64,000 bases of DNA from Nematostella vectensis. Lineage: Eukaryota > Cnidaria > Anthozoa > Actiniaria > Edwardsiidae. The stretch is taken from assembly GCF_932526225.1 (NCBI RefSeq), contig NC_064037.1:2633203-2697202 (forward strand), in the 5' to 3' direction. The position numbers were made by a program, and so were the translations under genes. Of the stretch, positions 1-37,814 are shown one piece after another (within the stretch, counting starts at the first letter, position 1; every line of letters begins with the position of its first letter). The notes below the pieces were generated by a model, which made no database searches, was not told where the DNA came from, and was given only the letters and a program-made list of their open reading frames with translations.

Positions 1-1143
1 ACCTCTTTTCATTTCCACTGTTCCATAAGAATACTTGGGTGTGGCTGGAGGAATGGGAATGTCAGGAAGTGATGCATGTTTTCCAACCACCTCCCTTATG
101 GCAAAGTACTTCTCTGTGGGGTCTCCAGCCTCCGTCAGTGGTGCATCATAATCATAACTTGTTGGAACAGGCTGAAAGCTACTAGCACCAGCATTAGCAT
201 TTGCACCATTCCAAAATCCAAAATTGGTACCTCCTTCAAACATATAGAGATTCACAGATGCATTCAAAGCCAGGATTTTGTCAAGGTACTGAGACACAGA
301 TTCTGAAGTCTTTGTTTGATGCTGTTCACCCCAGTGGTCTAGCCAGCCAGTGTAATACTCTGAATTAACGAATGGGCCCTTAGGCTGAAACTGCCGCTGT
401 ATGTTAAATGCTGCGGCTGGGTCAATACCTGGACCAAAGTCTATAGTAGTAAAAAGGGACAGCAGAGTTCCACATTTGAGATTATATGGGATCGGAGGGT
501 CAGTTGTGAATAGGATTACATTACTCCCCAAGTGCTGTCTGAATGTGATTTCTAAATGGTTCATATATTCGTGATCACATGTATAGTAATTACCATACTC
601 GTTTTCAACCTGGACCATAATAACTGGGCCACCGTGTTCATACAAATAAGCCTTCAGTTTCGGCAATAGCACCCCCATCCATGAATCCACAGCTGACATA
701 TAAGCTTGGTCCTTGGACGATCTTAGAGTGATTGAAGAGTTTTTCAAAAGCCAGGCTGGTAGGCCTCCAAAGTCCCATTCCGCGCAAATATAGGGCCCAG
801 CTCGGACAATCGCCACCAAGTCCAGACTGTGAGCTAACTCTAAAAAAGAGAGCAGATCTGCACCACCATCGAAGTTGTATTTTCCCGGTGTTGGCTCGTG
901 CAAATTCCAAGGCACATAGGTTTGGATTGCGTTCATTCCTGCAGCCTTCATTTTCAAAAGTCTGTCTTTCCAGAAGAACTGTGGCACCCGAAAATAGTGA
1001 ATTCCTCCAGAAATGTAGCGAAACGGTTGACCATCCTTCAAGAACCTATTGTTGTCAAAGTCGATGGTGAATGATTTCGCAGCGATTGGGTTTATGTACG
1101 AGAATACGATGGAAACTGCGAGCAAAAGGTAGGAAACAGCCAT
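1..1143 (-). CDS. GLB1: Beta-galactosidase (GH35), N-terminal part, runs off left edge
   Basis: Lysosomal/secreted GH35 enzyme removing terminal beta-galactose from glycoconjugates. One frame is open from the ATG at 1143 to base 1 (381 codons) with no intron. It begins with a hydrophobic signal peptide (about residues 1-22, [16 protein letters not shown]), followed by the TIM-barrel catalytic domain. The family motifs [19 protein letters not shown] and AGPYICAEW are all present. The catalytic acid is E182 in VENEYG and the nucleophile is E262 in NSEYYTGW; their spacing of 80 residues equals that of human GLB1 (E188/E268). The C-terminal jelly-roll domains lie beyond the window. The single long coding exon differs from the multi-exon vertebrate gene, but a later intron outside the window cannot be excluded. 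Family assignment is very secure; orthology to GLB1 rather than a GLB1-like paralogue is inferred. Confidence 0.93.
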   Translation of the reverse strand, partial: MAVSYLLLAVSIVFSYINPIAAKSFTIDFDNNRFLKDGQPFRYISGGIHYFRVPQFFWKDRLLKMKAAGMNAIQTYVPWNLHEPTPGKYNFDGGADLLSFLELAHSLDLVAIVRAGPYICAEWDFGGLPAWLLKNSSITLRSSKDQAYMSAVDSWMGVLLPKLKAYLYEHGGPVIMVQVENEYGNYYTCDHEYMNHLEITFRQHLGSNVILFTTDPPIPYNLKCGTLLSLFTTIDFGPGIDPAAAFNIQRQFQPKGPFVNSEYYTGWLDHWGEQHQTKTSESVSQYLDKILALNASVNLYMFEGGTNFGFWNGANANAGASSFQPVPTSYDYDAPLTEAGDPTEKYFAIREVVGKHASLPDIPIPPATPKYSYGTVEMKRG

Positions 1144-3197
1144 GTTTGTCGCAGTATCTACACACCACAGGGAAACCGTGTCACATGACTGTCACGAGTA
1201 CGGCTCGGTTCCATTACCCATGAGATAAGTGGCGCACAGGGGGCAGGAGGAAGAAGGGGGGGAGGGGGAGGGTGCATACTCTTGATCTTTCTCAATACAC
1301 TCAACTCAATAGACTTCTCTCAAGTCTTATCTTTTTAAGATGAAAACACCACATGAAGGAAAACAAAAGTTCAGTTTAAGCGCGCCGGGTTCCATCATCG
1401 AGAATTCGAGTTAATGTGGGGAGAAACAATTCAAAGAAATTATTAAAATGCCGAGTTATTACCGCCCAGCTCTCTTTTTTTACTTAGTATTCACAAAGAT
1501 TGGAATTGTTAGTTTTACACGACTCGGCAGAAATGTCCGTCCCAATCAACATCCACTATAATATCGCATCACTAATTTTCGAATTTCATCTCATAAACGT
1601 ATCCTCATTTCCTATTCGATTTTAATCTAAATGATTTACAATTAAGAGAAAAATTTTAAAACAACTGTAGAGAAATAAAACAGACGTTTTTTTATAGTTC
1701 CACCCGTAATTGATATTTAATATTTAAGAAGAGCAAACAACCAGTAAGCCCTAAACCATGATAAACAGACGTTGTCATGACATCAAGTGCGCCGAGCGGA
1801 AGGTCAATAGGCATGCTGAGTGCTATCGGAAGATTGCCTCACGTCTGATGTGAATCACTCTTTTTTCGGCCTTTTCTACTGACCTGCCATGAAAACGGTT
1901 TCTACGAGCGCTTGCTTAGCTCTTTTGGCAAGAGTCAATGGTTGGCAACAAGTGGAACTTCAGAAGCCGTTACAAAGTAGTATCTGGTATGTGTGTCCGT
2001 TAATTTTATAAGAATTTCTAAGTCAGAATATTTATGCGGTTTTTTTAGACTTTGCTTATTAGCAAAATCACTTTTAGCAAAATCATCAATGAATTAGTGT
2101 AGCAACTTAATGCTTAGTCATGTCCGGCTCGTTAGTCTACCATTACATTTATCAGGCATTTTCAGATTATCCTGGTGCGAAAATCCATTTGTAGACACCT
2201 TTTTTATTTCCTTAAAAAGATAATAAAACCATATATCTTTAAAACAAGAATACACTGTTTTGAATAATTTTATCTAGAATAATGTCTGCACCGATAAAAC
2301 CGTCTAGGCTAAGTTTTTTGTGTAAAAAGAACGTATTTTTATTTTTAGTAGGCTTGAGATTAGAGCTAGCTTAAAAAATGATCATGCTAACCCTAGATAA
2401 ATGTACATCATTATAATATATAAAGAATAACAGAAAAATAGGTTTTATTAGATAGTCAATCAGCTAGAGGTAGGAAAAAAATATCGGCGGTCATATGTGT
2501 GTTTTGTGGGTTTTGTTGCAAACGGTCGTTCCCCTGAAAATCGATGCATCGTTGTGTTCACTGCTTCCATAAACATGAAAAAAGGCTGAGATAGAGCCAG
2601 AACTTTGGAATTTTGAGCCTAGAAAAGTTATCTTTATCATAATCGTTTTTAACATAATCTGTTAATGTGTGAATAATTGCTGAGAAGTTAGAAACTGCGA
2701 TATTTCAGTGGCCATAGAAGACGACATGGAATCATGTGATTTATCCTGGACGCATACTTAGAGTTGAATATTTCAGGTCTAAAACTAGCCGAGTTTTATA
2801 GGAATTATTGGAACGACGACATTTAAGAAACGTGACCCGACAGCGCTGCAGACCAGAAAATTGCTCTACTTAGGTTTTAGCGTATCACTACTCAGCTATT
2901 TGCAATTTGGCCAAAAAGAGGGTCATTGCTTATTAGAAATATTCAAATACTATGATTTTTCCATACGATAGCTATGACCGCGCAACCCCCTTCAGCAAAT
3001 CCTGGGTAGGCGCCTGTACTTGCCAACTAGTGCTACCAAACAAGCTGTTGTAAACCAGCAACAGGGGAAGGGTAAAGCAGACATTCATACTCGGGACCTT
3101 AGGGTATATTGGTGACTAATCAGCTAATATTAAAGTTTCCCGATCGTTTAACGATTTCTTTCTTCGCTTTCTAAGATGTCGTTAAATCAATAATTCT

Positions 3198-3244
3198 GAT
3201 ATAACGATATATCTCTCCTTTGAAATTTGATATATCGTTATATC
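3198..3244. repeat. Perfect 16-bp inverted repeat (hairpin)
   Basis: gatataacgatatatc at 3198-3213 is matched by its exact reverse complement at 3229-3244 across a 15-bp loop. No coding context. It is probably the terminus or core of a small palindromic transposon. Confidence 0.6.
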
Positions 3245-5522
3245 GAGGTTCCAATGTAATTTGTTGTAACTTATGTGAACTCACCTTGTAGTATAAGCGT
3301 GACTCTTTTTCAAGTGCCCGTTTACTCTCGTATTCTCCAGCAGTCGTTACAGATATTGGTTCTCAATTTTAGGGCATCACATATAATATTTGCGCGGCGA
3401 CAAGTTCGATATAGTTTTTCAAAGTTATAAATTCAACATGATAAGCGAATTGGTTATGAATTTTTTGGACTAGGTTATAATTTCCCATTGGCTTTCATAC
3501 ATTTTGATGGGCGAGGGAAAATTTTGCTGCGCGCGGCAGACCTGTGTTTTCGAACTGCACTTTTTGACCATTGAATTCCACAAAAATCACACCGGAGTAA
3601 AGTGTATATTATTTTCAGAAGGCTCGTGATGGAAATCTTAACAGTAAATATTAATTTTAAGTAGAAAATAGAAAAATTGTGCAAATTTTTTGGCGAACGA
3701 ATGCCAGTAATAAAATATTGGCTTGTTATGTATGATGGTTTTGTGTGGTTCTTTACGGGGTAGGGTTTTGAAGTGGCACTTTGTGGGGCCAAAATGGTTC
3801 TTTTACGGAGTGCCGTTTTCGATAGAGCCGTTTTTTATGATGGCCGATTCAGCACTTTTAAAACCTAATACAGCCCATCAATTTCCCAATACAGCCCTGC
3901 TATAGTCCAACTCAGCCCAAAACAGGGGCCGTTTTAGCCCCTAAAATAGGTGCCATAATGGTACCGAAAGATCGAGCTGAAACGGCCCCCTAAAACAGCA
4001 CCAATTTCAACCCATCGGAACGGCTTCTTTTTGGGGGCCGTTTTGGCTCTTTTCATTTAACAGTGTAAAGACAATATACAGAGTAAAGATACATTTTCGC
4101 CCCCTGTCTCCCGTGTACATTACAACCATCATTTCTATGGTGACAGAAGTGGGATCTTAACCCGTGCGGCCGCATCAGGAGTGATTTATAAAGGTCCACT
4201 TATCTCATTTTTCTATCTCGGTGCATGATTATCTCGTGAAAATATCACGTCGTCATGTTTTCCGAATTTGGTTGTTTGGCAACTTTTGTTTTCAGATTTA
4301 GCACAGTAATCAATCTTTTTATTTAAAAACATTCTGTGTCGGCGCTGGAGCAGAATTGAAAACTAGCAGCGGTATATGCCGCAAATTCATTAACTGGGAT
4401 TGTTACAGGATACAATCATTGAGCTTTTCAATATATTGAATAAAATTGTAATGGAAATTTACTAAAGAATGGGATTGGCTGGTGAGGTAAGCACATATAC
4501 ATAAGAATGTCAGAGTCTGAAACAGAACCTTATGATCACGTTTAAGAGTTTTGCACGTACTCTGTTTTCTTAAATGACGGCCTTTTATTCTCTATTTTTT
4601 TCCTCGCATGCTAAGGAAATGTTTTTCTCATTTAAATATCCCTTTTGTATATGTGGCTTTCGCATGTTGTATTAATGTCCTAATGGGAAATAAACAAGTG
4701 CGTAAGTACTTTTGGATTTATTACAATCAAGAGACGGATCAAAAGACATCATTGTTTGCAAAACGGTAATGTTCCCTTGGTCTAATATTACTTACCCACG
4801 ATAATATATATAACATTCGGTGTGTATGTACATTAACAGACTTATTGATAATATCATCCAGAAGGAAGTATTAGAAAGCGAGAGAGTAACCTCTATATTT
4901 TACTCTACGCCTCCTCAATTTTGTCTACATAATATCATGATTTTTCCGGACAGAAAATTACGCCTCGGGGATGCTCAATAAAATTCACTCTTGCATTCGC
5001 GGTACACTCCGTAAAAACTAATCATTTGCTATCGAATGGTGTACTGAGATGCACTAGCATTAGGCTTCACTGTTAAGCAATTAAGTTCAGTTTATTTGTT
5101 TACGGGGAACCCACGCTAAAGAGGTACATTTGTCCGATTTCACACGTTAAGACTATTCAATTTCCCAGGTTTGTGGAAACCAGGAGGTTGAAAGGATGGT
5201 GCAATTGCTGTTGGAAAGAATGGTGCATATTAGCTGTAAGCACGAAATCAGCTTATGCATATCAAGTTTATGAATGATTGCGGTGAGAAATACATACACG
5301 CATCAACAACAATGATTAAAGATCTGCGTAAAAACAAGTTGCGTGCATTCTAAAACCACGGCATTTCACAGATATACCTTTGGGCATTTGAGGTAAGTTA
5401 GGAATAGCTTTTCAATTGAAAACAAATCCTTCACGAGTAGAAGTACACAATGCCATGTCTTTTTTCAATATAAGATGAAAATGGCCATTTGTAACTTGAA
5501 TACACGAAACACGCGTTTGTGC

Positions 5523-5592
5523 AATAACCATCTCAGTCTAAAGCCTTCATTTAAGACAATAACCAACTCAGACTAAAGCCTTCATTTAAGAC
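5523..5592. repeat. 35-bp tandem duplication
   Basis: Two adjacent near-identical copies of a 35-bp unit beginning aataacca, each ending ttcatttaagac. Intergenic; no function evident. Confidence 0.75.
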
Positions 5593-6688
5593 CAATGTAA
5601 GACTTCCCCGCATTTAAAGCGTTGAGAAGAACGTCTTCGTTCAGTATTTTATCTTTATTCAAGGTATCAGCCCCGCTCGCTGATCATTTGTGCTCCATTT
5701 GTACTCATGGACTAGTTCAATCCTGGTATTATCATATGATAGGGTCATGCTAAGGATGGGCGTCGATATTAAATCCTTTCCAGTCGAATAAGCCATGCTT
5801 TTACTAAACACCAAGATTTGCAAAACGAAATTAAAAGTGATTTCAAAGAAAATTTGTGTATTCAGGCGCGGCGTCATAGTTTTCCTTTAACATGTCTATG
5901 ATTTGCGGTTCTTTAATAATAAAGGTAGCCTTTGCTTGGCGTTCAAGGGATGAGGGGTAGGTGGGGGTGCTCGATCATACCTAGCCACTTGTCAAATATA
6001 TAGGATTTAGAATCTTTCAGACATATAACATTTCTGCGCTAAGACCGACGCACGTGTACACGATGCGCGTTTTTCTGCGATCCACGTTTTTCTTTGTTAT
6101 ATTTTATTCTTTCCATACACAATGTATATAGGAAAAGGCGTAGGAAATAAAAGAAGGTATTAGAGATAATAAGAAATGTTTTCATAAGAAGAAAGCATAG
6201 AAAAATAAATCAAGATTACAAACATCCGCACATCCCTAAGAAATTTCCACACTTTCCACGCCTGTTTTGGATTTCCCGAAATTACAAACTCTCTAATTAC
6301 ATATTGCACATCTAACCTTTGAAGCTAAAGCAAAAGCCCGTTTGAGCTATCGCAACGACTCATTTCGTGTGTTCCTGTTTCTACTACTGGGGGGGAGGTG
6401 ATATTAAAATCGTTTACAAAATGCAAACACTTTCTCTTATTATTGCACTGACTTATGGATTCATATATAAAAAATCATCCACAGCTTACCCCTAAAACAA
6501 TACCAATATCACATCAAAAACATTCCCCTGACACCCCCTCCCAAACAAAAAATTCCATTTTCTTCCTTGGAGGGGGGAGGGGGGGGGGGGCGTAGGATCA
6601 TTTCTAGAATCACTGTCTGTGAAATATGAATGTGTTTATATTAGCTAGGTTATCCGAGGCCTGATCGATTATTTCTCCTAACAGAAAC

Positions 6689-7750
6689 ATGTGCGATTAC
6701 GAATTCATTGAAGAGAGGTCACAAGAAGACATCCTCAACTTGACACAGCTGAACTGCACAAATATCGAAACATTTGAGTCGTTTGAAACGCGATGGATCG
6801 ATTATGTCATTGTTTTCTTATCCGCCCTCGTCGTGGTTGTTGGCGTTCCTGGTAACGTGCTTGTCATTACAGTGGTTCGCACCAATCGTGTCATGCGCAC
6901 AACCACCAACTACCTCCTTGTCAATCTCGCGTGTTCTGATTTGCTGAGTCTTGCGTTCGGGCCATGCTTCTTTAACCTGCACATTGTTCACCCGAAGACA
7001 AAACTCACGGCGGACTACCTGTGTAAGTTCATCACAGGAAGTGCTACCACCGTTGTTGCAATGACAGTGTCTGCCATTACGCTGACGGTAATCGCGGTCG
7101 AGAGATTCAAGGCTTTGGTTTTACCGTTCCAAGAAAAGCTCAAGCTGACAGAGGCCAGAATCCCCTATGTGGTAATTTTTGTGTGGATTTTCGGCCTAGG
7201 ATTTTCTCTGTCTTCCTACATCAATATAGAGTTTGACAGCAAGCGAGAACTTTGTTTTGACTTTTCAGGCAAGTTTCACATTATACGAACCGTCATGGTA
7301 TCTATACTCCCTGCCGTTATTATTGCCTTTTGCTATTTGGGTATCGTGCGTGGTTTGTACTGGACTAGAACCATCTACACCGAACGCCAGGGGATTCAGT
7401 CTGATATCATAAGCAAAAGGAAGCTTTGCAAGTTACTAGTTACCGTAACTGTTGTCTTCTTCCTTTGTCATTTGCCACGCGCGCTCTTCGAAATATATCT
7501 GTCTGTGATAACTGGGTACACGGATGCGCAGAAAAAACGACTCGACATTGCCGTAGAGATCGGGGACTTTCTGCTGTTCACGAATGCGGCCCTTAACCCT
7601 CTTATTTATGCATTCAACAGCTCGAATTATAGACGAAGTTTTAGTAGATTGTGCCGCTGTGGACGCAACAGAATTACAATAGAGCCAAGGCGTGTCAATA
7701 TTGAGCAGGGCGTTTCGGAACGAAATGTAGTGAGATCCTTTGAATCGTAG
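6689..7750 (+). CDS. Class A (rhodopsin-family) G-protein-coupled receptor, orphan
   Basis: Seven-transmembrane receptor of 353 residues in one exon. N-glycosylation sites occur near N17 and N22. TM1 is about residues 37-63 with the GN motif (N56); TM2 about 74-94 with D84 (LACSD); TM3 about 112-138, ending in ERF rather than the usual DRY; TM4 has W166; TM5 has P208; TM6 is about 247-270 with FFLCHLP; TM7 about 291-310 with NPLIY. C112 and C189 can form the conserved TM3-ECL2 disulfide, and a cysteine-rich segment after TM7 (LCRCG) could be palmitoylated. The pattern resembles neuropeptide-receptor-type class A receptors, which are heavily expanded in cnidarians; ligand and coupling cannot be read from sequence. 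The stop is TAG at 7748, and an aataaa polyadenylation-like signal follows near 7874. A splice-acceptor-like sequence ends four bases before the ATG, suggesting an intron in the 5' UTR. Confidence 0.93.
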   Translation: MCDYEFIEERSQEDILNLTQLNCTNIETFESFETRWIDYVIVFLSALVVVVGVPGNVLVITVVRTNRVMRTTTNYLLVNLACSDLLSLAFGPCFFNLHIVHPKTKLTADYLCKFITGSATTVVAMTVSAITLTVIAVERFKALVLPFQEKLKLTEARIPYVVIFVWIFGLGFSLSSYINIEFDSKRELCFDFSGKFHIIRTVMVSILPAVIIAFCYLGIVRGLYWTRTIYTERQGIQSDIISKRKLCKLLVTVTVVFFLCHLPRALFEIYLSVITGYTDAQKKRLDIAVEIGDFLLFTNAALNPLIYAFNSSNYRRSFSRLCRCGRNRITIEPRRVNIEQGVSERNVVRSFES

Positions 7751-7882
7751 CAAAGGCAGACCAGGAGTGTTAAATCTAGTATAACAGTATAGATAAACTC
7801 TTACTCTCCCTCCTTTGAGGTGCAACGATCACTCCAATTCTTAAATCTATTCCCCAAGATCCCTCACAAGAAAATAAAATAA

Positions 7883-7932
7883 TACAGTAGAACCCTGCGG
7901 AGAATTCGGGTAGTTAGCAGGGTTCTACTGTA
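7883..7932. repeat. Perfect 16-bp inverted repeat
   Basis: tacagtagaaccctgc (7883-7898) is followed after 18 bp by its exact reverse complement (7917-7932). It lies 130 bp downstream of the GPCR stop. Most likely a minimal palindromic repeat; it could fold in the 3' UTR if transcribed. Confidence 0.7.
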
Positions 7933-10476
7933 ACGCCTTTAAAAGATGCAACTGATTTCGAATGCTTACTTTTTTGTACCGCACTTGTACTCAGAACAAG
8001 GTACGAGAACGAGGCCGTCCCCTTCTGTTTCGCCCCCTACCTCTCGGCGTTGTTCTGCCTTGTTTTTGCGCTTCGTTACACTGAATTCGACGCCCTAGGT
8101 TCCCGAGGATGACTTTTCTCTTTCTTCCCTTCTTTTCCGCTTTTCCCCCCAGTAATGTCATATAACCCAAATCTATTGCCTCGTTCCCAGCTTCCCAGGC
8201 GTCTCTATGCTACACGGCCAGCCTCTGTGTCACAGAAGCATGAGTATAATTAGTCTATTAATTATGGACGCGAAGCAAAGACAGATCGCAATGTTCCAGA
8301 TGTTTTGAACCTGTTTTATTCATGCAAAATGTTGTGACTCATTTACAAATTCCAAAAAGGTCTAGGCATTTTCTGCATCTTTTTCTGGGGGCCTGTTGGC
8401 GGCCTTTTTAGTCGCTTGATAAGCATGCTTTGGATAAAAAAAAGTCTATCTCAATCCTGAATTCTGATTGGCTGATCTACTAATGGTCTATTAGTGATAG
8501 ACGGTAATTAGCGAAATGCTTGAGAAAATCGCGGCTGAAACAGGTTTGCCAAAGTTAGCGACGACTTTTCAATGATAACTCTATCCCAGAAAAAGCAAAG
8601 AAGGCATCCAAATATGGAATAAGGACGGTAAGGAAAAGGTCATTCTTTATCGGCGGCGGGGTGACCCTCCCCAAAAAAGACAACCAAAAATTTAGGCCCT
8701 CCCAAGAGAAAAAAAGCTAAAAAAGTGTATTGGTTAGTTTATTGAAATTTTACTCTAGTTGTTAGATGCTTTACATATGGCGGGTTCTTCCATATAACCA
8801 TATGAGTGCAGAGCCCACAAATAAAATAAAGACCCACAATTGTAATAAGAAGTTAGTTTCCCAAAAATGAAGTAAACCAACAATTATAATAACGAGTAAC
8901 CTGTGCAGTACAAACAAAGAAAGGTGAATTGGGCACTTTGCCAAGAAAAAAAATACATACTTTAGAATTTGTTAACCGAGATATGACCTGAATGTCACTG
9001 TTTTAAATTCAAATTGTGGGGAGACAAGACAGATACCGCCCCCTCCCCCCCCCCCCCCCCATGCCAATTTGTTGTGTGTGAGGGAGGGCACTGACTTGGG
9101 CACGCCCCTGAAGGGGCGGCGGAAGCTGCCTAAAACACCACCAAGTCAGGAGGTGTTGTTTCGAGTGCATTTTTCATGGTGTAAAGACTATTGTCTAGGG
9201 GGTCTGGGGGCATGCTACTCCGTGAAAATTTTGCCATTTGAAAATAAATAAAATGACCATCATTGTTAAAACCTAAAACCTCAAAAATAGCGTCATTAGT
9301 TCCTTCCCAACTGAAATCATTTTTACATATCTTTTCAAACCACCAATCTGAAAAGTTAGTAGGGGGGTACTTTGACATGAATTCGAAATTCGCAAATTCA
9401 GTGATTGAATTTAATAAAACCAAAACTGCAAAAGATAAAAAAGCAGAAGCCACACTTTAGAGGAGAATGGTTTTCAATGCCAGCGAAATGCAAGTCATGA
9501 ACGTGCAAGCAAAAGGCGGCATCGCATTAGTTTATCTATTTTGTAGGGGGTCTGGGATTCTCCCCAGAAAAAAAAAATGAAATTTCAGACTTTTACGAGG
9601 CTCGGAAATCGATCGGAATACCTGTTCAAAAAATAAGGTCCTCCCCTTAAACCCTGTAACAAAATTCGCTCGACGCTCAAAAAATTGCAACCCTCTCCCC
9701 CAAATATAGCAGCCCTCCCCCCCCCGTTAAATAATGACCCTTCCCTAAGAAAACAAATGAAAGCGATTAATTAATGTAACATTTTCAAGTTTTTTAACCT
9801 TCAGCGGGAAAACACCGAGAAATATGTAGTATTTTCATGGTGTTTATTTTTACAATAAGTTTCCATTTTGCAGAATGGAAGCCAAACAGAATTTTAGTAT
9901 CTTTTATTGAATAAGAAAAGAAATGACTAAAGAGGAGCTGAATTGCTGTCTCCAAGTATTTCACTTCGGCTCGACAAAAGGAAGGCACCGAAATCAAAAT
10001 ACGCCCCTATGCGATCAATACGAGCGGCCATAGTTTGCCTTAGTTTCGCTCCTCCAGCGAGCTCTGTCCCCACGCGCTTAAGACCTTTCAAAGCCGCGCT
10101 GTGTAACCTCCCTCGCCTTGGAAAATAAGTAACTCGACCACATCGCATTAAACATTACTTTGGAGTAAAACTTTCCTATAGCCCGTGCTCTAACTGGGAG
10201 TCACCATCAAGCTCTCGACCTATTTATCACGAATATGAAAACCGTATAGCGTATAGCAAATCGGATTGATTTTATCTCCGAAATATGTTCAAATTTCGCC
10301 CGAAAGTAGGGTCGTCCTCTGGATCCGCGTTATTGCTTTTGATTATTTCTCCGGGATAACGGTTACCTTTCCCTCCAAATTTGTTTTTGGTACGACAGCT
10401 CGAGACATAGAGTTACAACTACCTTATTTTAGATAATTTCTTGTAATTAGATTAGAGGTGTACTATGTTGTGTCAA

Positions 10477-10749
10477 AATTTGTAGAACAACATCTAGAAT
10501 ATCTAGAATAGCCTTGCCGATATCCTAACCTCTGATAAGCTTGATGATATATAAAGAGAGAAGAATGGACCATACATTGGACCATACATTACCTTGCTTC
10601 TTTCTATTTACAAATTTGTAGAACAACATCTAGAATATCTAGAATAGCCTTGCCGATATCCTAACCTCTGATAAGCTTGATGATATATAAGGAGAGAAGA
10701 ATGGACCATACATTGGACCATACATTACCTTGCTTCTTTCTATTTACAA
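10477..10749. repeat. Tandem duplication of a 136-bp unit
   Basis: Two nearly identical copies in direct orientation, period 136 bp, differing at about one base (ataaagag versus ataaggag). Each copy contains internal doublets (tctagaatatctagaat and ccatacattggaccatacat). The near identity suggests a recent duplication. Confidence 0.9.
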
Positions 10750-11202
10750 ATTTCTTCGCAGTGCCCTTGTACGAATTGTGTCGCTCACGTTTTAGCTTTT
10801 TGCAGTCGCGTAGACAGCGAAGAGTGCAGGGGAATCGGCGTGGCCCCTCAAGCTGCACTGAGGATAAAGTTCTGACCAGTTTTCTGGTGTTTCTCCTGCT
10901 GATACTAAAATGACTGTGAAACGTATTGACCAGGGCGAGACGACGCTTAACTTCTGTACTCACAAGACTTGGCCTTCCCAATGACGTGTGCCCAGTGTAA
11001 ACGTGACCCTACTTGATGAGGCAAATTGCTATTCGCTTGCAAAGCTCTGTAAGACCCACTAGCTCAAGTTTATCTGAGCTTATGTTTTTGTGAGTAGAGC
11101 AATATAATAGAGCCTGCTATGAATAAGAGCATGCAAGATTTAAAGTTCACGGTAACTTGACTTCGTCAGTCGTTCAGATGCAATACAGCCAATTTTTTTA
11201 CC

Positions 11203-35662
<24,460 letters not shown>

Positions 35663-37702
35663 CCCAATTTGTAATGAAAAAATCGCGTCTTAATCACGTC
35701 ACATCGTAAGACGGGGAGAATGTGCGCCGCAACTGGTCTTCTTCAAGTTGACGATGCTCCTTACACAGCCAGATGCTCGAACTGTTACACGTTATGTGTT
35801 TACTGCATTAGAAAAGGGCGCTGCGTGAAATAAGACCATGTTTATCATGACAACAGAATGGGTCTCAACCAGAAGTCAATGGCAATAACATTCAACAAAA
35901 GGCAAACAACTTCTTTTATGCTTAATGATTACGGCTGGCTGGGGGGGCGCGAATTTCTCCCATTGAACACTCTGCCCACGCACCCCACTCAGAGAACCTT
36001 GATATTGTCGGGCAAGTAGGGAGTTCAAAATTGAATGGTTCGGCAGGCGTAGTTATGGGGGCGCACAGAGCACCAAAAGCCATGTTTTACCATAAAAAAA
36101 ACGCCAGATCTGATACGTTTTTGTGTGAAATCGAGGACTTGCCCCATCCGAAACGTTTGTCTAAGTTCCACTGTTTCGAGATGGATACATCATATTCATA
36201 TCATATATTCCCTTGTTTACGCACCTTGCCTTTGTCTTGATCACCTGATGCAAGGGGACTGTGTTCGAGTTTGCCACAAATGTAGACTTAACAGTTTTCC
36301 AATCATTTCCTATTAACCCAATAATCCATGGCTATTTTTCCGAGCAAAATCTACAAGAAACACACCGAAAACAGATATCTCTCCCCTTTTGAGTTTTTTT
36401 TTTAAATAAAAACACATCACATCACATCTTCAGCGAGCTATGCGTGGCGTAACCGTATAAGACGGGATAGGAACCTGGTTATTGCCTCCCTATTAACCCA
36501 ATTCAGACCGGGCTTATGTGGCTTCCTCTGACCTGGTTGGGGGGGGGGGGGGGGAACCAGCTATTATGACAAAATTTTCAAAGAATCATTATCTGACAAA
36601 GAGGAACAAATTCGAATTAAAAAAGCGACCGATATTCTCTGTGTGTATTTATGTATGTCTTTTTTTGATAATCTTGCAGTAGACATTATTAGTGACACTG
36701 TTTCTATGACAACAATATATGACAGCTGTGACGTCATTGACTGGCATGGTACCTTTAATATAGCATAAGTTTGCAACTGGACTCTTAATTAAAGTAATAA
36801 TTTAAATATCATTCCCAAAAATATTTTTTTACTGCTTTATATTTAAAATAGAGGAATATAAAAAGGATTTTGCCAAATTTAGATGTCAGTTAAAAAAACA
36901 GCGAATTTTAGATAATTTTGTGACATCAGCATCCGCCATCTCCGCCATTTTGGATCTGCCATCTTGGATTTAATGAAAGTTATTTATTTGAATCAATTAA
37001 AACTGGGTGGCAAAATCTGAAGCTTTTTGACAATATTTAATCTTCGTTTCAAGTTGTATTAATGATTTCAGATGGATATGAATGTTTTTGCTATTTCTAC
37101 AAGCACTATTTCGAGAAGGTAAAAAATTGACAAAAAAACACCACCCTTTTCCCTTCCCCTTCCACATCCCTAAAATAGGGATGTAAATTTTTATTGTGTT
37201 TTTTTCAAACTTTGGTATAAAACGTTTATATGACATGGATTTACGTTGAGCACGTCGTATTAATAGTTGATCTTAACGACTTAAAGCGTTTTGCCTAATT
37301 TTCATTAAACCTATGTCTTAAAACTTGGTTACTATGGTTACCAGGGTTCACATATCAAAATTTTGTTTACACCAAACTGATCCCAGATAAATTTTAGGAA
37401 AAGTCATCAAATTTCAATGCTCTAGCCCTACTAGTTCAAAAATTATTACAGATCAAAGGTGCTGGTGGCCTCAAAAGCCCCCCCCCCCCCCCCCTGTATG
37501 AATAGGGTTAATGCGAAGAGACCACAGGTTCCATTGTGTTATATAGTTCGCTAGATAGCGGTACTGGGGCCGAAATCTCCAGCCTAACAGTAAAGCTTTT
37601 TTTTTTCTCTTTATCTGTTCTGTAAGAGGTTTAATTTCAGCCTGGGCCCCATTTACCGCCTTTTTCTGTCCCCGCGCTACAACCCTTTGAAATGCAATGC
37701 AA

Positions 37703-37814
37703 CGAGTAATCCACAGTTCAGATTATGCACCGAGTAATCCACAGTTCAGATTATGCACCGGGTAATCCACAGTTCAGATTATGCACCGGGTAATCCACAG
37801 TTCAGATTATAATA
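37703..37814. repeat. 28-bp tandem repeat, four copies
   Basis: Unit cgagtaatccacagttcaga plus ttatgcac at 37703, 37731, 37759 and 37787, with a diverged copy at about 37856. No function evident. Confidence 0.85.

Larger units (their letters stand above)
1144..6688. other. Intergenic region, no gene recognised
   Basis: This is AT-rich DNA between the divergently arranged beta-galactosidase and GPCR genes. I see only short chance ORFs (for example 3475-3792 minus), a perfect hairpin at 3198-3244, a 35-bp tandem duplication at 5523-5592 and a long G run near 6575. Just upstream of the GPCR ATG there is a pyrimidine tract ending in AG (about 6670-6684), which could be a 3' splice site joining a 5' UTR exon to the coding exon. 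Confidence 0.5.
7751..11202. other. Intergenic region, no gene recognised
   Basis: Between the GPCR and the 3' end of the PAN-EGF-LamG gene. Holds a hairpin at 7883-7932, long C runs near 9050 and 9715, and a 136-bp tandem duplication at 10477-10749. The ORFs here (9130-9453 minus, 9927-10148 minus, 10661-10981 minus) are short, share no recognisable motif and overlap repeats, so I do not call them genes. Confidence 0.5.

Noticed and set aside
10661-10981. 106-codon minus-strand ORF
   Set aside because: Overlaps the 136-bp tandem duplication and has no recognisable motif or splice structure.
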